The notes: a model not told the origin generated them from the sequence alone. Shown: positions 1 through 8,871, counted from the first letter of the stretch. The stretch is 64,000 bases of DNA from Verrucomicrobiota bacterium (GCA_016935555.1 JAFGQR010000190.1:1-64000); one strand, 5' to 3'. Made by a program: numbers and translations.

Positions 1-240
1 ACAGCCGCGGCAGGTGAGGATCCACAGGATCTGAGCCACCTGCATCATGGTGTAGTAGTTCTTGGAGCCTGTGGCTTTGGCGCAGAAAACATGTTCCAAC
101 CCGATGCCGTGGTTTTTCCGGGTATTGAACGTGTCCTCGATGCGATGCCTTTCCCGCCCGCCGTCATTGACCAGGACGGTCACCCGTTCGGGCGAAAGCT
201 TCTCGACATAATATTTTTGAGGTGGGAGCCGCGCTGTCCC
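1..240 (-). pseudogene. Transposase C-terminal fragment, 5' truncated, runs off left edge
   Basis: Reading the minus strand inward from a stop at 241-243 gives an 80-codon open frame with no start codon. It contains ERHRIEDTFNTRKNHG and later KNYYTMMQVAQILW. An acidic residue inside an R-I-E-D-x-F-N context followed by a K/N/Y-rich helix is the usual look of the last catalytic Glu of IS4-like DDE transposases. The N-terminal two thirds, including the first two catalytic Asp, are absent, and the C-terminus lies beyond the window. It is therefore a decayed insertion-sequence remnant. The exact IS family is not resolvable from this piece. Confidence 0.62.
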
Positions 241-447
241 TTAGAGAAGGGGGACAATCAAGCTTGGCGGGCAAGGAACCGTCCGGGCTTTAACCCGAAG
301 AATCGGTAATTCGGAACCCCCGTCCGGCGCGGCGTACCGTGCATCCGGGAGTTCTCGGCAGCGGGGCGCAGCGCGCAACCTCGAGGTGCACTGCGCTCCT
401 GGCTTGTCGTGTTCGAATGACGGCGGATCGGCGGCGCCTGCCCGCGG

Positions 448-1842
448 TCAATCGCGGGCGTACCAATCGAGCTTGCGCGTGGCGTACATGGCGGCGGCGA
501 GCGCGACGAACAAGGCGCCGGTGCCGTAGAGCAGCGCGTATTCCTGCTGGCGCAGAATCACAAACAGCAGCCCGTAGACCGCCGCCAGGCCGCCGCCCAT
601 CAGCCAGGCGCGCGCCGCTCCCTGCAGCACCACCGCGCTGTAGGCCGCCACCAGCAGCGTCGCCGCCGCCGCCCCCGCCAGATAGGCCCAGCCGAACGGC
701 AGCACCTCCGAAAGCGCCAGCAGCGCCAGGTAAAACAAACACAGCGCGGCGCCCACCAGGGTGTACTGAAACGGATGCACCCGCGCCAGCGTCCGCACCT
801 CGAACAGGAAGAACGTCGTGAACACCAGCGTCAGGAACAGGATCCCATACTTGATCGAACGCTCCACATAGCGGTAACTGTCGACGACCGGAAGCACGCC
901 CACCCCGAAGAGCGAGCTGGCGACCGTGCCGTTCTCCAGCGGACCGCCCGACGCGTCCGACCACTGGTGCGGATAGCCCCGCCCGTAATACCCCACCCGC
1001 CACTCCGCCTCGAAGCCGTCGGCCGTCACCTTCCGCGTCTCGGGCAGGTAGGCGCCGTTGAAGCTCGGGTCGGGGAACGGCGACGTCAGCCGCACCCGGT
1101 TCAGCATCCCAAAGGGCGCGAAGCTCAGGCTCCCGCTCCCGTTCAAACTCAGCGCGAACTCGAACGGGAGTGTCTCCGACGCCAACGGCCCTTTTGGCAG
1201 GCGCGCCTGCACGGACGTGCCGAGCTTGCCGGCCTTCGGCCCGGGCACGAGCGGCAGGGTCTGGTCGCCCCACTTCAACCGGAGCGCCTCCTTGGCGCCC
1301 CGCAAATCGCTGATCGCCACCCCCACCATCGCCTCGTCCCACAGCACGTCCTCCGGCGCCACCTTCCATTCGTCGAACGACGGCCGCGCAAAATGCCCGC
1401 TCACCTGCAGCGCCGACCGGTACACCACCGCCTCGTAAATCCCCCGGTGCAACCGGTCCGGCTGCAGATCGCCCGCAATCGACAATTCGGCCGGCAGGAA
1501 ATTCGCCCGCGCCACCACCGTCTTGGACGTCTCGATCCGTTCCATGCGGCCGTTGACCATCTGTTCGGTCCAGCCTTTGACCTGCCGCTGGTAGGGCACC
1601 ACCAGCCAGGGGCCGGCGATCACCTGGGGATTGCCCCAGGTCGACGTGATGTTCCCCATGGCCTCGGCGTGACGCTGCCGGCGTTCGGACAGCACACCCC
1701 GGATCAGCGCCAGGGGGATCAGACCCAGCAGCACCAGGCAGCCGATCGTGATCATCTTGATCAGGGTGCGGTTGCGGGAGACGAGCCGCTCGGCGAGGTC
1801 GGGGATGACGGGCGGGGTGGGAGCGGGAGAGGTTGGGTTCAT
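448..1842 (-). CDS. creD: CreD-family inner membrane protein
   Basis: 464 residues. Family role: CreD (colicin E2 tolerance) is an inner-membrane envelope-integrity protein, induced in E. coli by the CreBC system. The sequence shows a short cytoplasmic N-terminus, one hydrophobic segment at about residues 30-50 (TIGCLVLLGLIPLALI), a large polar periplasmic domain starting with the family-typical GPWLVVPY stretch, and a cluster of hydrophobic segments from about residue 330 to 450. Length matches the family. No Shine-Dalgarno is obvious before the ATG. No creBC genes lie nearby. Two ACTTTG/CAAAGT palindromes upstream suggest control by an unlinked regulator. The gene stands alone on the minus strand. 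Confidence 0.88.
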   Translation of the reverse strand: MNPTSPAPTPPVIPDLAERLVSRNRTLIKMITIGCLVLLGLIPLALIRGVLSERRQRHAEAMGNITSTWGNPQVIAGPWLVVPYQRQVKGWTEQMVNGRMERIETSKTVVARANFLPAELSIAGDLQPDRLHRGIYEAVVYRSALQVSGHFARPSFDEWKVAPEDVLWDEAMVGVAISDLRGAKEALRLKWGDQTLPLVPGPKAGKLGTSVQARLPKGPLASETLPFEFALSLNGSGSLSFAPFGMLNRVRLTSPFPDPSFNGAYLPETRKVTADGFEAEWRVGYYGRGYPHQWSDASGGPLENGTVASSLFGVGVLPVVDSYRYVERSIKYGILFLTLVFTTFFLFEVRTLARVHPFQYTLVGAALCLFYLALLALSEVLPFGWAYLAGAAAATLLVAAYSAVVLQGAARAWLMGGGLAAVYGLLFVILRQQEYALLYGTGALFVALAAAMYATRKLDWYARD

Positions 1843-1970
1843 GGCTTGTTTTTTTGGTTTCCAGTCAGTGTCTCAACAACGGCGTGGGATGGTTGGTGCT
1901 CCATGGCGTGCGGAGGGGGAGGGCGTGGTATCGTTTTATCGTGTTGGGAGGCGGTGGCGGCGACATTCAA

Positions 1971-1996
1971 TCTCTGTATTACAAAGTTTACAAAGT
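1971..1996. promoter_or_regulatory. Imperfect ACTTTG-N5-CAAAGT operator with extra half-site
   Basis: TCTCTG-TATTA-CAAAGT at 1971-1987 matches the perfect palindrome at 2140-2156 in the right half and in 4 of 6 positions in the left half. A second CAAAGT follows at 1991-1996, so the motif ACAAAGT is also directly repeated. It lies about 130-155 bp upstream of the creD start. Binding by a regulator is inferred from symmetry and repetition only. Confidence 0.42.
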
Positions 1997-2139
1997 CCGT
2001 GGCGGTTTTGGCGTCCGGCTTGGCCCGCCGCGGTCCCGGGTTTTTGCGGGCTTATTCTGCTTATTTTCATGGTTAGTATGGGCTTCAATCGCGGCGGGGC
2101 ACGCCGGTGACGACGATGAACAATGGCACAGGCCCATTT

Positions 2140-2156
2140 ACTTTGCAATACAAAGT
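2140..2156. promoter_or_regulatory. Perfect 17-bp palindrome ACTTTG-N5-CAAAGT upstream of creD
   Basis: ACTTTG-CAATA-CAAAGT is a perfect 6-5-6 inverted repeat about 300 bp upstream of creD. It stands out because the surroundings are GC-rich. The size and symmetry fit a dimeric winged-helix repressor site. A related copy lies closer to creD at 1971-1996. No regulator gene is linked in this window. Confidence 0.5.
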
Positions 2157-2299
2157 TGTGAAAGAAATCGGGTTCGGCCCGCGCGCAGCGCCGCCAGGGC
2201 CGTCCACACCCCCGCAACAGCCCCCGCCAGGCCCGGAGTGACGGCATCGGCGAGGTCGATGCGCGGTGGTGGGGCATCGCGCGGTTTTGTCCTGCGGGG

Positions 2300-3685
2300 T
2301 CAGGTCTTGGGGAGGCCGTAGGGCGCGCGGTATTCCTTGGTGAGCAGCGCGTTGGCAGCCTTGTCGTCGCCGAAGTTCTCGGCTTTGGGGTCGAAGTGGA
2401 GGTCGTGTTCAAGGCGGGAGCAGATATTCCCGAGGTGGCAGAGGGTGGTGCTGAGGCGGCCGAGTTCGATGTCGGCATTGGGGCGCTGGCGGCTCCGGAT
2501 GCAGTCGAGGAAGTTTTTCGTGTGCGACCCGCCGGACGGTTTTTCGCTGAGGGCGGGCTGGCCTTTTTGGGAGTGCACCTTCCATCCTGAGCCGTCGACG
2601 ACCAGGGCGGCGTTGGTGCCGTAGAACGCGGTGCCGGCGGTGGTGCCTTGGATGGGGAGGTGGTTTTGGAAGCTGTGGAGTTCCCAGACGAGCGCCAGGT
2701 CGCCGTAGTCGAAGGTGGTCACCTGGGTATCGGGGACTTCCTTGGCGTCGTCGAGCCAGTGGATGCCGGAGGTGCCGGAGACGCGCGAGGGCAGGCAGTG
2801 GGGAACGCCGCGCAGGGTTTGGATGCCCCACAGGGCGACGTCGAGCATGTGGACGCCCTGGTTGCCGAGTTCGGCGTTGCCGTAATCCCAGAAGAACCGC
2901 CAGGTATAGTGGAACCGGTTTTTGTTGAACGGGCGCTTCGGGGCGGGGCCGAGCCATTGATCGTAATCCACGCCGGCGGGCGCGGGTTCGTCGGGCGGGT
3001 TGCCGATGCTGCCGCGGACCTGGCACATCCAGGCTTTGACGAGGCAGATTTTCCCGAGCTTGCCGGAGGCGACGTAATCGATGGCGCTTCGGAAGTGGGC
3101 GCTGCTGCGGCGCTGGGTGCCGACTTGGACGACGCGATTATAGTGGCGTGCGGCGTCGCGCATGCGGTGGCCTTCGTGGATGGTGTGGGAGAGCGGTTTT
3201 TCGATGTAGACATCCTTGCCGGCCTGGCAGGCGAGGATGGTGGGGAGGGCGTGCCAGTGGTCGGGGGTGGCGATGATGACGGCATCGATGTCTTTGTCTT
3301 CCAGCACGCGGCGGAAGTCCCTGGCGGCGCCCGGGTCGCTTCCCTGGGCCTTGCCCAGGATCGCGCCGACCCGGCTGAGCACGGCCTCGTCGATGTCGCA
3401 AAATGTCTTGATGGTCGCGCCGTCCCGGATCGCACCCAGCGCGACGGCGCGGCCCTGGTTGTTGCCGCCGATCAGCGCCAGAACCAACCGCTCGTTGGCG
3501 CCAAGCGCGGACGGGTTCAGGTTCAGGAACGTGCCCGCGGCCAGCGCGCTACCGGTGTGCCGGAGAAACGTTCTGCGGCTCACGGGGCGAGCGGGTGCCG
3601 CCGGGATGCGGCTGGCCCCGGAGGACGTCGGCGGCATGGCGGGGGGTGCGTCCGGGCTGGGGGATGGGGGGATGATGTTGTTCAT
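2300..3685 (-). CDS. Tat-exported Gfo/Idh/MocA family oxidoreductase (copy 1)
   Basis: 461 residues from the ATG at 3685; a second ATG lies 12 bp further upstream (3697). A Tat signal, SRRTFLRHTG at about residues 36-45, is followed by a hydrophobic stretch. Then come the Rossmann fold (GGNNQG near residue 73), the family-typical DHWHALPT segment and the EKP catalytic motif (IEKPLSHT), and a C-terminal beta-sheet domain with DQWLGPAP and WDYGNAELGNQG. The family oxidises or reduces sugars or inositols with tightly held NAD(P); Tat export implies cofactor loading before export. Substrate unknown. It is divergent from the small gene at 3783. Its motif order matches the oxidoreductase at 20371-21717. 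Confidence 0.9.
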   Translation of the reverse strand: MNNIIPPSPSPDAPPAMPPTSSGASRIPAAPARPVSRRTFLRHTGSALAAGTFLNLNPSALGANERLVLALIGGNNQGRAVALGAIRDGATIKTFCDIDEAVLSRVGAILGKAQGSDPGAARDFRRVLEDKDIDAVIIATPDHWHALPTILACQAGKDVYIEKPLSHTIHEGHRMRDAARHYNRVVQVGTQRRSSAHFRSAIDYVASGKLGKICLVKAWMCQVRGSIGNPPDEPAPAGVDYDQWLGPAPKRPFNKNRFHYTWRFFWDYGNAELGNQGVHMLDVALWGIQTLRGVPHCLPSRVSGTSGIHWLDDAKEVPDTQVTTFDYGDLALVWELHSFQNHLPIQGTTAGTAFYGTNAALVVDGSGWKVHSQKGQPALSEKPSGGSHTKNFLDCIRSRQRPNADIELGRLSTTLCHLGNICSRLEHDLHFDPKAENFGDDKAANALLTKEYRAPYGLPKT

Positions 3686-3782
3686 TGGGAGGAGCATGCC
3701 CCTGGCGGAGGGGCTGTCCAGCGCAAAGCCTCGCATCATTTGAGGTTGAACCGCGGCGGGGCTGGTCGCATGCTGGAGGCGT

Positions 3783-4085
3783 ATGGGCAAGACCAAAGAA
3801 GCGGCTACGGGCAAAGGTTATCTTGGCGAGATCATGGTTCACCGGATCACGGGCGAAATGGGCGTGGTGGAGAACGTCGTCGAGGCGCACACGGGCTGGC
3901 CGCCGCAACTGACGGTGCGGCTGCAAAACGGGTCGGTGAAGCGGGGCAACCTGGGCGATTTCAGGGATGCCAGCGCCGCCCAGAAGAAGAAGTTTTCCGC
4001 CAATTCTCCGCTCCCTCCGGCGGCGGCTCCGTCCGCGCCGGCGGCTGCGCAGGAGGGCGCTTCGGGCAGCGGGCAAACGCCTTGA
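3783..4085 (+). CDS. Small conserved-looking protein of unknown function
   Basis: 100 residues. The start is supported by GGAGG spaced 3 nt before the ATG, one of the few clear Shine-Dalgarno sequences in this window. Residues 1-60 (MVHRITGEMGVVENVV, then a WPPQLTVRLQNGS strand) look like a compact all-beta domain. The last 30 residues are a Pro/Ala/Ser-rich disordered tail. No signal peptide and no Cys. I do not recognise the family. The stop codon is at the first unit of a 7-bp repeat array. The gene is divergent from the neighbouring oxidoreductase and shares a 97-bp intergenic region with it. Confidence 0.62.
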   Translation: MGKTKEAATGKGYLGEIMVHRITGEMGVVENVVEAHTGWPPQLTVRLQNGSVKRGNLGDFRDASAAQKKKFSANSPLPPAAAPSAPAAAQEGASGSGQTP

Positions 4086-4118
4086 GGGGCGAGGGCCGAG
4101 GGGCGAGGGGCGAGGGGC
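4084..4118. repeat. Five-unit heptamer array (GAGGGGC)
   Basis: Five consecutive 7-bp units, four identical (GAGGGGC) and one with a single change (GAGGGCC). They start at the stop codon of the preceding small gene and end 7 bp before the stop of the convergent FkbM gene. This is one of five 7-bp-period arrays in the window, each with a different unit. Confidence 0.8.
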
Positions 4119-4125
4119 GGGGGCT

Positions 4126-5022
4126 CTACCTGGGCTTCTGGGCAGGGGGTCGGAGGTCGGTGAAGCAGCGGGGGTGTCCGGTGCGGCGCAGCAGGAAATA
4201 GCGGGGGGGTTCGTAGTGGTGTTCCGCGGTGAATGGCGCGGCGAACTTGTCGCCGCAGAGGTCGCGCCGGACGAAGAAGGCGTTGACGCCGCACAGTTCG
4301 CAGCCGACGAGCGCGTAGCCCAGGTGGGCGCCGAGTTTTTCGTAGGCTTTGAGGCTGGCGCCCATGTAGGAGGTGCAGTTGTAGACGAGCTTCGGGTGGT
4401 AGGCGACGGTCCAATCGACATCGGGCGGGTAGAGGGAGTTGTATTCCATGACGACGACGCGGGGGCGGTAGGCATGGAGGGCCTGCCAGACGAAGTAGGT
4501 GTTGCGGTCGATGTCGAGGGAGAACAGATCGAACTCGGCGGGGACCTGCAGGCGGGCGAGGATGGCGGGGGCGTCTTCGGCGGTGACGGTGGCGTGGTGC
4601 AGGGAGAGGCGGCGTTCCGCCAGGGGTTGCCAGAAGGTTTTGCGGATTCGGGTCATGGCGCTGCCGTCGCCGTCGATCCAGTAGCCGCGCCAGCCCTGGT
4701 CCAGGAGGGCCACCGTATTGTTCTCCAGGCCGTCGCCGACGCCAATCTCCAGAAACGTCCTGTCGCACGTGCCGATCCGGCGGAAGATCTCGGCGATGAC
4801 GCCGTCCTCGCCGTTCTGGGAATAGACCTGGTGCTCGTGGCGTTGCAGGCGGCGGGGGTCGGCGTAGCGGGGTTGGGCGAGGAGGTTTTGGACGAACTGC
4901 TCTTGCAGGATACGGGTTTGGCGATCCACGTTGCCCGGGATGCTGTAGAGCTTCTGCCAGGTCTGCTTGAAATAGCCGAAGAGCGACAGCTTGTAGGCCA
5001 GCCTCCGGAACCATGCCCTCAT
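4126..5022 (-). CDS. FkbM-like SAM-dependent methyltransferase
   Basis: 298 residues. The SAM-binding motif is in FLEIGVGDGLENNT, followed by GWRGYWIDGDG (acidic ribose contact) and FDLFSLDIDRNTYF. This order fits FkbM-type O-methyltransferases, which usually methylate sugars in surface glycans. The first 90 residues hold a basic/hydrophobic N-terminus (FRRLAYKLSLFGYF). The ATG overlaps the stop of the upstream dehydratase gene as ATGA, so the two are probably translationally coupled. Acceptor unknown. A convergent heptamer repeat array separates its 3' end from the small gene at 3783. Confidence 0.75.
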   Translation of the reverse strand: MRAWFRRLAYKLSLFGYFKQTWQKLYSIPGNVDRQTRILQEQFVQNLLAQPRYADPRRLQRHEHQVYSQNGEDGVIAEIFRRIGTCDRTFLEIGVGDGLENNTVALLDQGWRGYWIDGDGSAMTRIRKTFWQPLAERRLSLHHATVTAEDAPAILARLQVPAEFDLFSLDIDRNTYFVWQALHAYRPRVVVMEYNSLYPPDVDWTVAYHPKLVYNCTSYMGASLKAYEKLGAHLGYALVGCELCGVNAFFVRRDLCGDKFAAPFTAEHHYEPPRYFLLRRTGHPRCFTDLRPPAQKPR

Positions 5023-6056
5023 GCGTCCCCCTCCCGTTTCGGCGCCGGGTCGGCCCGGTCGAATTCCGGCCGCTGCTCCAGTTCCGCCGCCACCATGTCC
5101 GCCACCGTCCGCGCAAAGTCCCATTCCCGTGTCCAGCCGAGCACCGCCTCCGCCTTGCGTGCGTCGCCGCACAGCCCCGCGGCAACCTGGGCGCCTTTCG
5201 CCTCGGGGCGGGTGCGGGTCACGTGCCGCCGGTAGTCCAGCCCCGCCGCGCGAAACGCGGCGTCCACCATCTCCTCCACGCGGCGGCGGCGCCCGGAGGC
5301 GAACACGAAATCGTCGGGCGTGCCGGTTTGGAGGGTCAGCCAGAACCCGCGCACGAAGTCTCGCGCGTCGCTCCAGTCGCGTTCGGCGTCGAGGTCGGCG
5401 AGGGCGAGTTGGGCGGACTCGCCGCGGCGGACGGCGGCGACGCCGCGGGCGACGCGGGTGCTGAGGTAATTGGCGGGGCGCAGGGGCGATTCGTGGTTGT
5501 AGAGGATGCCGATGGCGACGAATTGTCCGTAGCGGTTGCGGTGGAGGCGGCCGAGCTGGTCGGCTGCCAGCTTGGCGATGCCATAGGGGGTCACGGGATG
5601 CATCGCCGTGTGCTCCGTTTGCGGCACCTGGGCGGGGACGCCGAAGACCTCGCACGAGGAGGCGAGGAACAGACGGGCTTTCGGGCAACACATGCGTGCC
5701 GCCTCGAGCAGGCGCAGGGTTCCCAGGGTGATCGACAGCAGGCTCTCTTCGGGCACGTCGAAACTCTGCCGGGAATCCGTGAGGCCCGCCAGGTGGTACA
5801 CCTCGTCCGGCGCGGACGCCTTGAGGAAGCGGACCAGCGAGAAGGGGTCTTCGAGAGATCCCTGATGCCAGCGCACGGCCTGCATCTGTTCCGGGCTGAA
5901 GCGCTGTCGCAGGGCGGGTTCCTCCCGGTCGAAGGGAAACTGCAGCAGGCCGTGGACGGCGTAGCCCTGCCGCAACAGCCACCGCGCCAGGTAGGTGCCG
6001 TCCTGCCCCGCGATGCCCGTGATCGCGGCGCGCTTCGTGGGGATTTCAGAATTCAA
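5019..6056 (-). CDS. GDP-mannose 4,6-dehydratase-like NAD(P) sugar epimerase/dehydratase
   Basis: 345 residues, extended SDR fold. N-terminal GxxGxxG in ITGIAGQDGTYLARWLL, the DEVYHLAG stretch, a SSCEVFG serine, and the catalytic Tyr-Lys pair in TPYGIAKLAADQ. The GQDG form is typical of GDP-mannose 4,6-dehydratase (GDP-mannose to GDP-4-keto-6-deoxymannose). The start must be TTG at 6056: the Rossmann motif begins 14 residues later and no ATG or GTG fits. That TTG lies at the edge of a 7-bp repeat array. The gene is coupled to the FkbM gene by an ATGA overlap, suggesting a deoxysugar pathway. Exact nucleotide sugar not proven. Confidence 0.8.
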   Translation of the reverse strand: MNSEIPTKRAAITGIAGQDGTYLARWLLRQGYAVHGLLQFPFDREEPALRQRFSPEQMQAVRWHQGSLEDPFSLVRFLKASAPDEVYHLAGLTDSRQSFDVPEESLLSITLGTLRLLEAARMCCPKARLFLASSCEVFGVPAQVPQTEHTAMHPVTPYGIAKLAADQLGRLHRNRYGQFVAIGILYNHESPLRPANYLSTRVARGVAAVRRGESAQLALADLDAERDWSDARDFVRGFWLTLQTGTPDDFVFASGRRRRVEEMVDAAFRAAGLDYRRHVTRTRPEAKGAQVAAGLCGDARKAEAVLGWTREWDFARTVADMVAAELEQRPEFDRADPAPKREGDA

Positions 6057-6084
6057 AGTTCGGAGTTCGGATTGGGGTGTTCGC
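6050..6084. repeat. Degenerate heptamer array (AGTTCGG) at the dehydratase start
   Basis: Units in register: AATTCAA, AGTTCGG, AGTTCGG, ATTGGGG, TGTTCGC. Two are identical and the rest diverged, but the 7-bp spacing is kept. The array covers the TTG start codon of the dehydratase gene and most of the gap to the next gene. Confidence 0.68.
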
Positions 6085-6119
6085 CGGGGTTGCGGGGGTT
6101 GGGCGGGCGGGGTGGGGGG

Positions 6120-7409
6120 TCATTGGCCGACGAGGTGCACCCTGGGCATGGGCAGGAGGAACTTGCCGCCGCGGGCGAGGAATTCGGCTTCGCGTTGTTT
6201 GAACTCGCCGATGAAATGCCACGGCAGGACGAGGTAATAATCGGGTTTCTGGCGGCGCGATTCCTCCTCGGCGATGATGGGGATGCCCGTGCCGATCGTA
6301 TGGGAGCCCCACTTGTCGCGGTTGCGGTCTGCGATGGCGGGCACCAGCGCGGGGGTGATGCCGCAGTATTGCAGCGTCGTGTTGCCTTTCGTGGACGCGC
6401 CGTAGCCGTGCACGAGTTTTTTCCGGGCCTTGGCGTTCTTGAGGAATGCCACCAGTTCCCTGCGGATGCGGGCGATGTTTCTGCGGAACACGGCAAACGG
6501 CTCGTCCGTGTCCAGTGCCAGCTCGAATTCCCGGAGGCGCAGGCGCTGGACGCGTTCGCGCGCCGCGTCCGGGGGGGTGAGGCGTCCGGCGTGGCCGACG
6601 GCGACACGGAAGCTGCCGCCGTTGATGTCGTTGAGGGTGACATCGAGCACTTCGAGGTCGTGTTCGGCGAGGAGTCGTTCCAGGGGGGCGAGCGCGTAAT
6701 ACTCGAGGTGCTCATGGCAGAGGGTGTCGAAGCTGTTCATTTCGAGCATCGCCGGCAGGTAGCTCAACTCGAGAATCCACACCCCCTCGTCGGCGAGGAT
6801 GCCCTGGATGTCCGCGACGAACTGGTGCGGGTGTTCGAGGTCATAAAACATGGCGATGGAGGTGATGATCGCGGCTTTCCGGTCCGGCGACGCCCGGCGG
6901 AAGGTGGCGGCGCTGAAGAAATCGTTGACCACGGGCACTCCGTTGGCGGTGGCGTAGGCGACGATGTTGGTGGCGGGATCGAACCCGAGGATGTCGAGGC
7001 CCGGGGTTGAATAGGACTTGAGGAGCGTGCCGTCGTTGCAGCCGATGTCGATGGCGAGGTCGCCCGCCTTGGGCTGGGCGAGGGTCTCGGCCATGCGGGC
7101 GATGCCCGCCAGGTGGTCGCGCATGGTCCGGTTGATCCCGGACCGGTACCAGTAGGACCGGTACAGCACCCTCGGCGGCACCGAATGGCGCAGCTGCACC
7201 AGGCCGCACGCGCGCTGGTCCCTGGCCGGATCGCACCGCACCAGCTCCAGCGCCACCCGCCGCTGCACCGGCGGCTTCCCGTCCGGCCCCGCAAACGCCC
7301 CCGAAAGGTGCTGTTCCCCCAGCGACACGACCGGCGTCAAGGCCGCGCTGCCGCAAATCCGGCAGGTCTGGCGCGTCACGAGCACCGATGAACATGCGAT
7401 CGTTGCCAT
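6120..7409 (-). CDS. Sugar C-methyltransferase-like protein with N-terminal zinc-binding domain
   Basis: 429 residues from the ATG at 7409. The N-terminal zinc site is CRICG followed about 45 residues later by a CD...ACGLVQL element. The central SAM motif is DLAIDIGCNDGTLLKSY. The C-terminal third has VHGYGASTKGNTTLQYCG and WHFIGEFKQRE, typical of the C-methyltransferase C-terminal domain. This three-part architecture is that of TylC3/NovU-like enzymes that C-methylate NDP-keto-deoxysugars. Together with the adjacent dehydratase and FkbM methyltransferase it makes a small surface-sugar block. An in-frame extension to 7505 would read into the hairpin repeat, so 7409 is preferred. Confidence 0.82.
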   Translation of the reverse strand: MATIACSSVLVTRQTCRICGSAALTPVVSLGEQHLSGAFAGPDGKPPVQRRVALELVRCDPARDQRACGLVQLRHSVPPRVLYRSYWYRSGINRTMRDHLAGIARMAETLAQPKAGDLAIDIGCNDGTLLKSYSTPGLDILGFDPATNIVAYATANGVPVVNDFFSAATFRRASPDRKAAIITSIAMFYDLEHPHQFVADIQGILADEGVWILELSYLPAMLEMNSFDTLCHEHLEYYALAPLERLLAEHDLEVLDVTLNDINGGSFRVAVGHAGRLTPPDAARERVQRLRLREFELALDTDEPFAVFRRNIARIRRELVAFLKNAKARKKLVHGYGASTKGNTTLQYCGITPALVPAIADRNRDKWGSHTIGTGIPIIAEEESRRQKPDYYLVLPWHFIGEFKQREAEFLARGGKFLLPMPRVHLVGQ

Positions 7410-7475
7410 CGCGCGCAATGAACCAGAAACCGCCTTGGGCAACAAGGAGGAAAACGCCGCGCGTGGGCGCCTCAG

Positions 7476-7511
7476 CCCGCATTTCTCAGTGCGCCCTGTA
7501 AGCAATGCAGG
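7476..7511. repeat. Hairpin repeat, hybrid copy
   Basis: Left arm CCCGCATTTCTCA matches the repeat at 39810; right arm AAGCAATGCAGG matches the repeat at 49855. The two arms still pair with mismatches. It sits between the methyltransferase and argA genes. The arms are shared with the other two copies, but the centre (about 12 bp) is degraded. Confidence 0.68.
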
Positions 7512-7535
7512 TTAGCCGCCGGCAACCCGCCGGGG

Positions 7536-8846
7536 TCACGTCTCGGGCCCGGGCGGGGAGGCGGGTCTGGCGAGGCGCTTGACGAGCACTTTGGAGTGGC
7601 GCCCGCTTTGCTCGTATTTCTCGCGGCGGCCGGGCGGGAGGGTGTCGGGGCTGCCTTCGACGAAGCCGCCCTTGGACTGGAAGTAGGTGAAGGCCTGGGT
7701 GGACAGGGCGAACAGTTCGTCGAGGCCGAGTTCGCGGGCTTTGTTTTCGGCGAACTGGATCAATTTGCGGCCGATGCCCTGGTTTTCGTGGGGGGGGCTG
7801 ACATAGAGGGAGGCCAGCTCGCCTTTGTGCTGGTCGCGGTAGGGGTGCAGGGCGACGCAGGCGACGGGGTTGCGGTCGATCTCGAAGATGTAATAGTCCT
7901 GCAGGGTTTTCTCGATGTCGGCGCGGGTGCGTTTGACCAGCTCGTCGGAAGCCATCGCCTGCTTGGTGAGCTGCTGCAGGTGGCGCACGTCCTTTTTCAT
8001 GGCGCGGCGGACCTGCTGGTATTCGTTGGCGTAGATCAGGGTGCCGATGCCCTCGTTGGAGAACACCTCGGCCAGCAGTCCCTCCTCGACACGCCCGTTG
8101 ATCAGGTGGACGCGCGGGATGCCGGCGTGGCATGCGGCGGCGGCGTGGACGGCCTTGGACATCATTTCCGGGAGAATGTCCTGGCGCCGCGTGGCGAGGA
8201 TTTGGTCCAGGTCGCCGACGGGCATCTGGCGGATGAGCCGGCCCTGCTGGAACAAGCCGTCGCAGGTGGTGATGAAGAGGATCTTGACGGCGTGCAGCGC
8301 CTCGGCGAGAGCGACGGCGACGTGGTCGGAGTTGACGCGGTAGGTTCGGCCGTCGCCGTCGAACCCGAGCGGGGGCACCACGGGGATGATGCGCTGGTCG
8401 AGGAGGGTGCGGAACAGTTCGATGTCCACGCGCTCCACTTTGCCCGTGAACAGCTGGTCGACGCCCTGGAGGATGCCGGCGGGATGGGCGGTGATGCCGT
8501 TGGTGCAGGCGGCGCGCAGGTCGAGGGCCGCGAGGCCCTCCAGCACCTCGTGCGTGAGCAGGTTCGCCGCCTTGATGGTCAGGGCCAGCGTCTGCGCGTC
8601 CGTGATCCCCGTGCCGTCGAGGCTCGAGGGGGTGACGCCCCGCTCGCGGGCGAGAAGGCGGACGAGGGCCGACGCGCCGTGCACGAGGACGACGTCGATG
8701 TTGAGCGAGCGCAGGACGGCGATGTCGAGGAGGATATTGGCGAAATTCTCCTCGGCGACGATGGCGCCGTCCATGGCGATCACGAAGGTTTTTTCGCGGA
8801 ACTGGGGGATGTAATGGAGAATGCCCCGCAGGTCGGTGGGTTTCAT
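7536..8846 (-). CDS. argA: Amino-acid N-acetyltransferase (N-acetylglutamate synthase)
   Basis: 436 residues, the usual ArgA length. The N-terminal amino-acid-kinase-like domain (about residues 15-285) shows VLVHGASALVRLL and an IIPVVPPLGFDGDGRTYRVNSD stretch. The C-terminal GNAT domain (about 290-425) shows ASLYVSPPHENQGIGRKLI, with the acetyl-CoA pyrophosphate loop QGIGRK. The reaction is acetyl-CoA plus L-glutamate to N-acetyl-L-glutamate, first step of arginine synthesis, in the cytoplasm. It is followed on the same strand by hisC with a 25-bp gap on its upstream side. No other arg genes nearby. Bifunctional NAGS-kinase is excluded by the GNAT domain arrangement. Confidence 0.9.
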   Translation of the reverse strand: MKPTDLRGILHYIPQFREKTFVIAMDGAIVAEENFANILLDIAVLRSLNIDVVLVHGASALVRLLARERGVTPSSLDGTGITDAQTLALTIKAANLLTHEVLEGLAALDLRAACTNGITAHPAGILQGVDQLFTGKVERVDIELFRTLLDQRIIPVVPPLGFDGDGRTYRVNSDHVAVALAEALHAVKILFITTCDGLFQQGRLIRQMPVGDLDQILATRRQDILPEMMSKAVHAAAACHAGIPRVHLINGRVEEGLLAEVFSNEGIGTLIYANEYQQVRRAMKKDVRHLQQLTKQAMASDELVKRTRADIEKTLQDYYIFEIDRNPVACVALHPYRDQHKGELASLYVSPPHENQGIGRKLIQFAENKARELGLDELFALSTQAFTYFQSKGGFVEGSPDTLPPGRREKYEQSGRHSKVLVKRLARPASPPGPET

Positions 8847-8871
8847 GGGCGGCAGCGCCGGGCGGCCGGCG

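Larger units (their letters stand above)
1843..2299. other. Intergenic region upstream of creD, no gene
   Basis: 457 bp with no credible coding frame. It is less GC-rich than its surroundings. It holds two copies of an ACTTTG/CAAAGT operator-like element, listed separately. The right half is the 3' flank of the oxidoreductase gene. No T-tailed terminator was seen. Confidence 0.5.

Noticed and set aside
2648-4201. 517-residue plus-strand open frame
   Set aside because: Mostly antisense to oxidoreductase 1; crosses the real small gene at 3783 in another frame.
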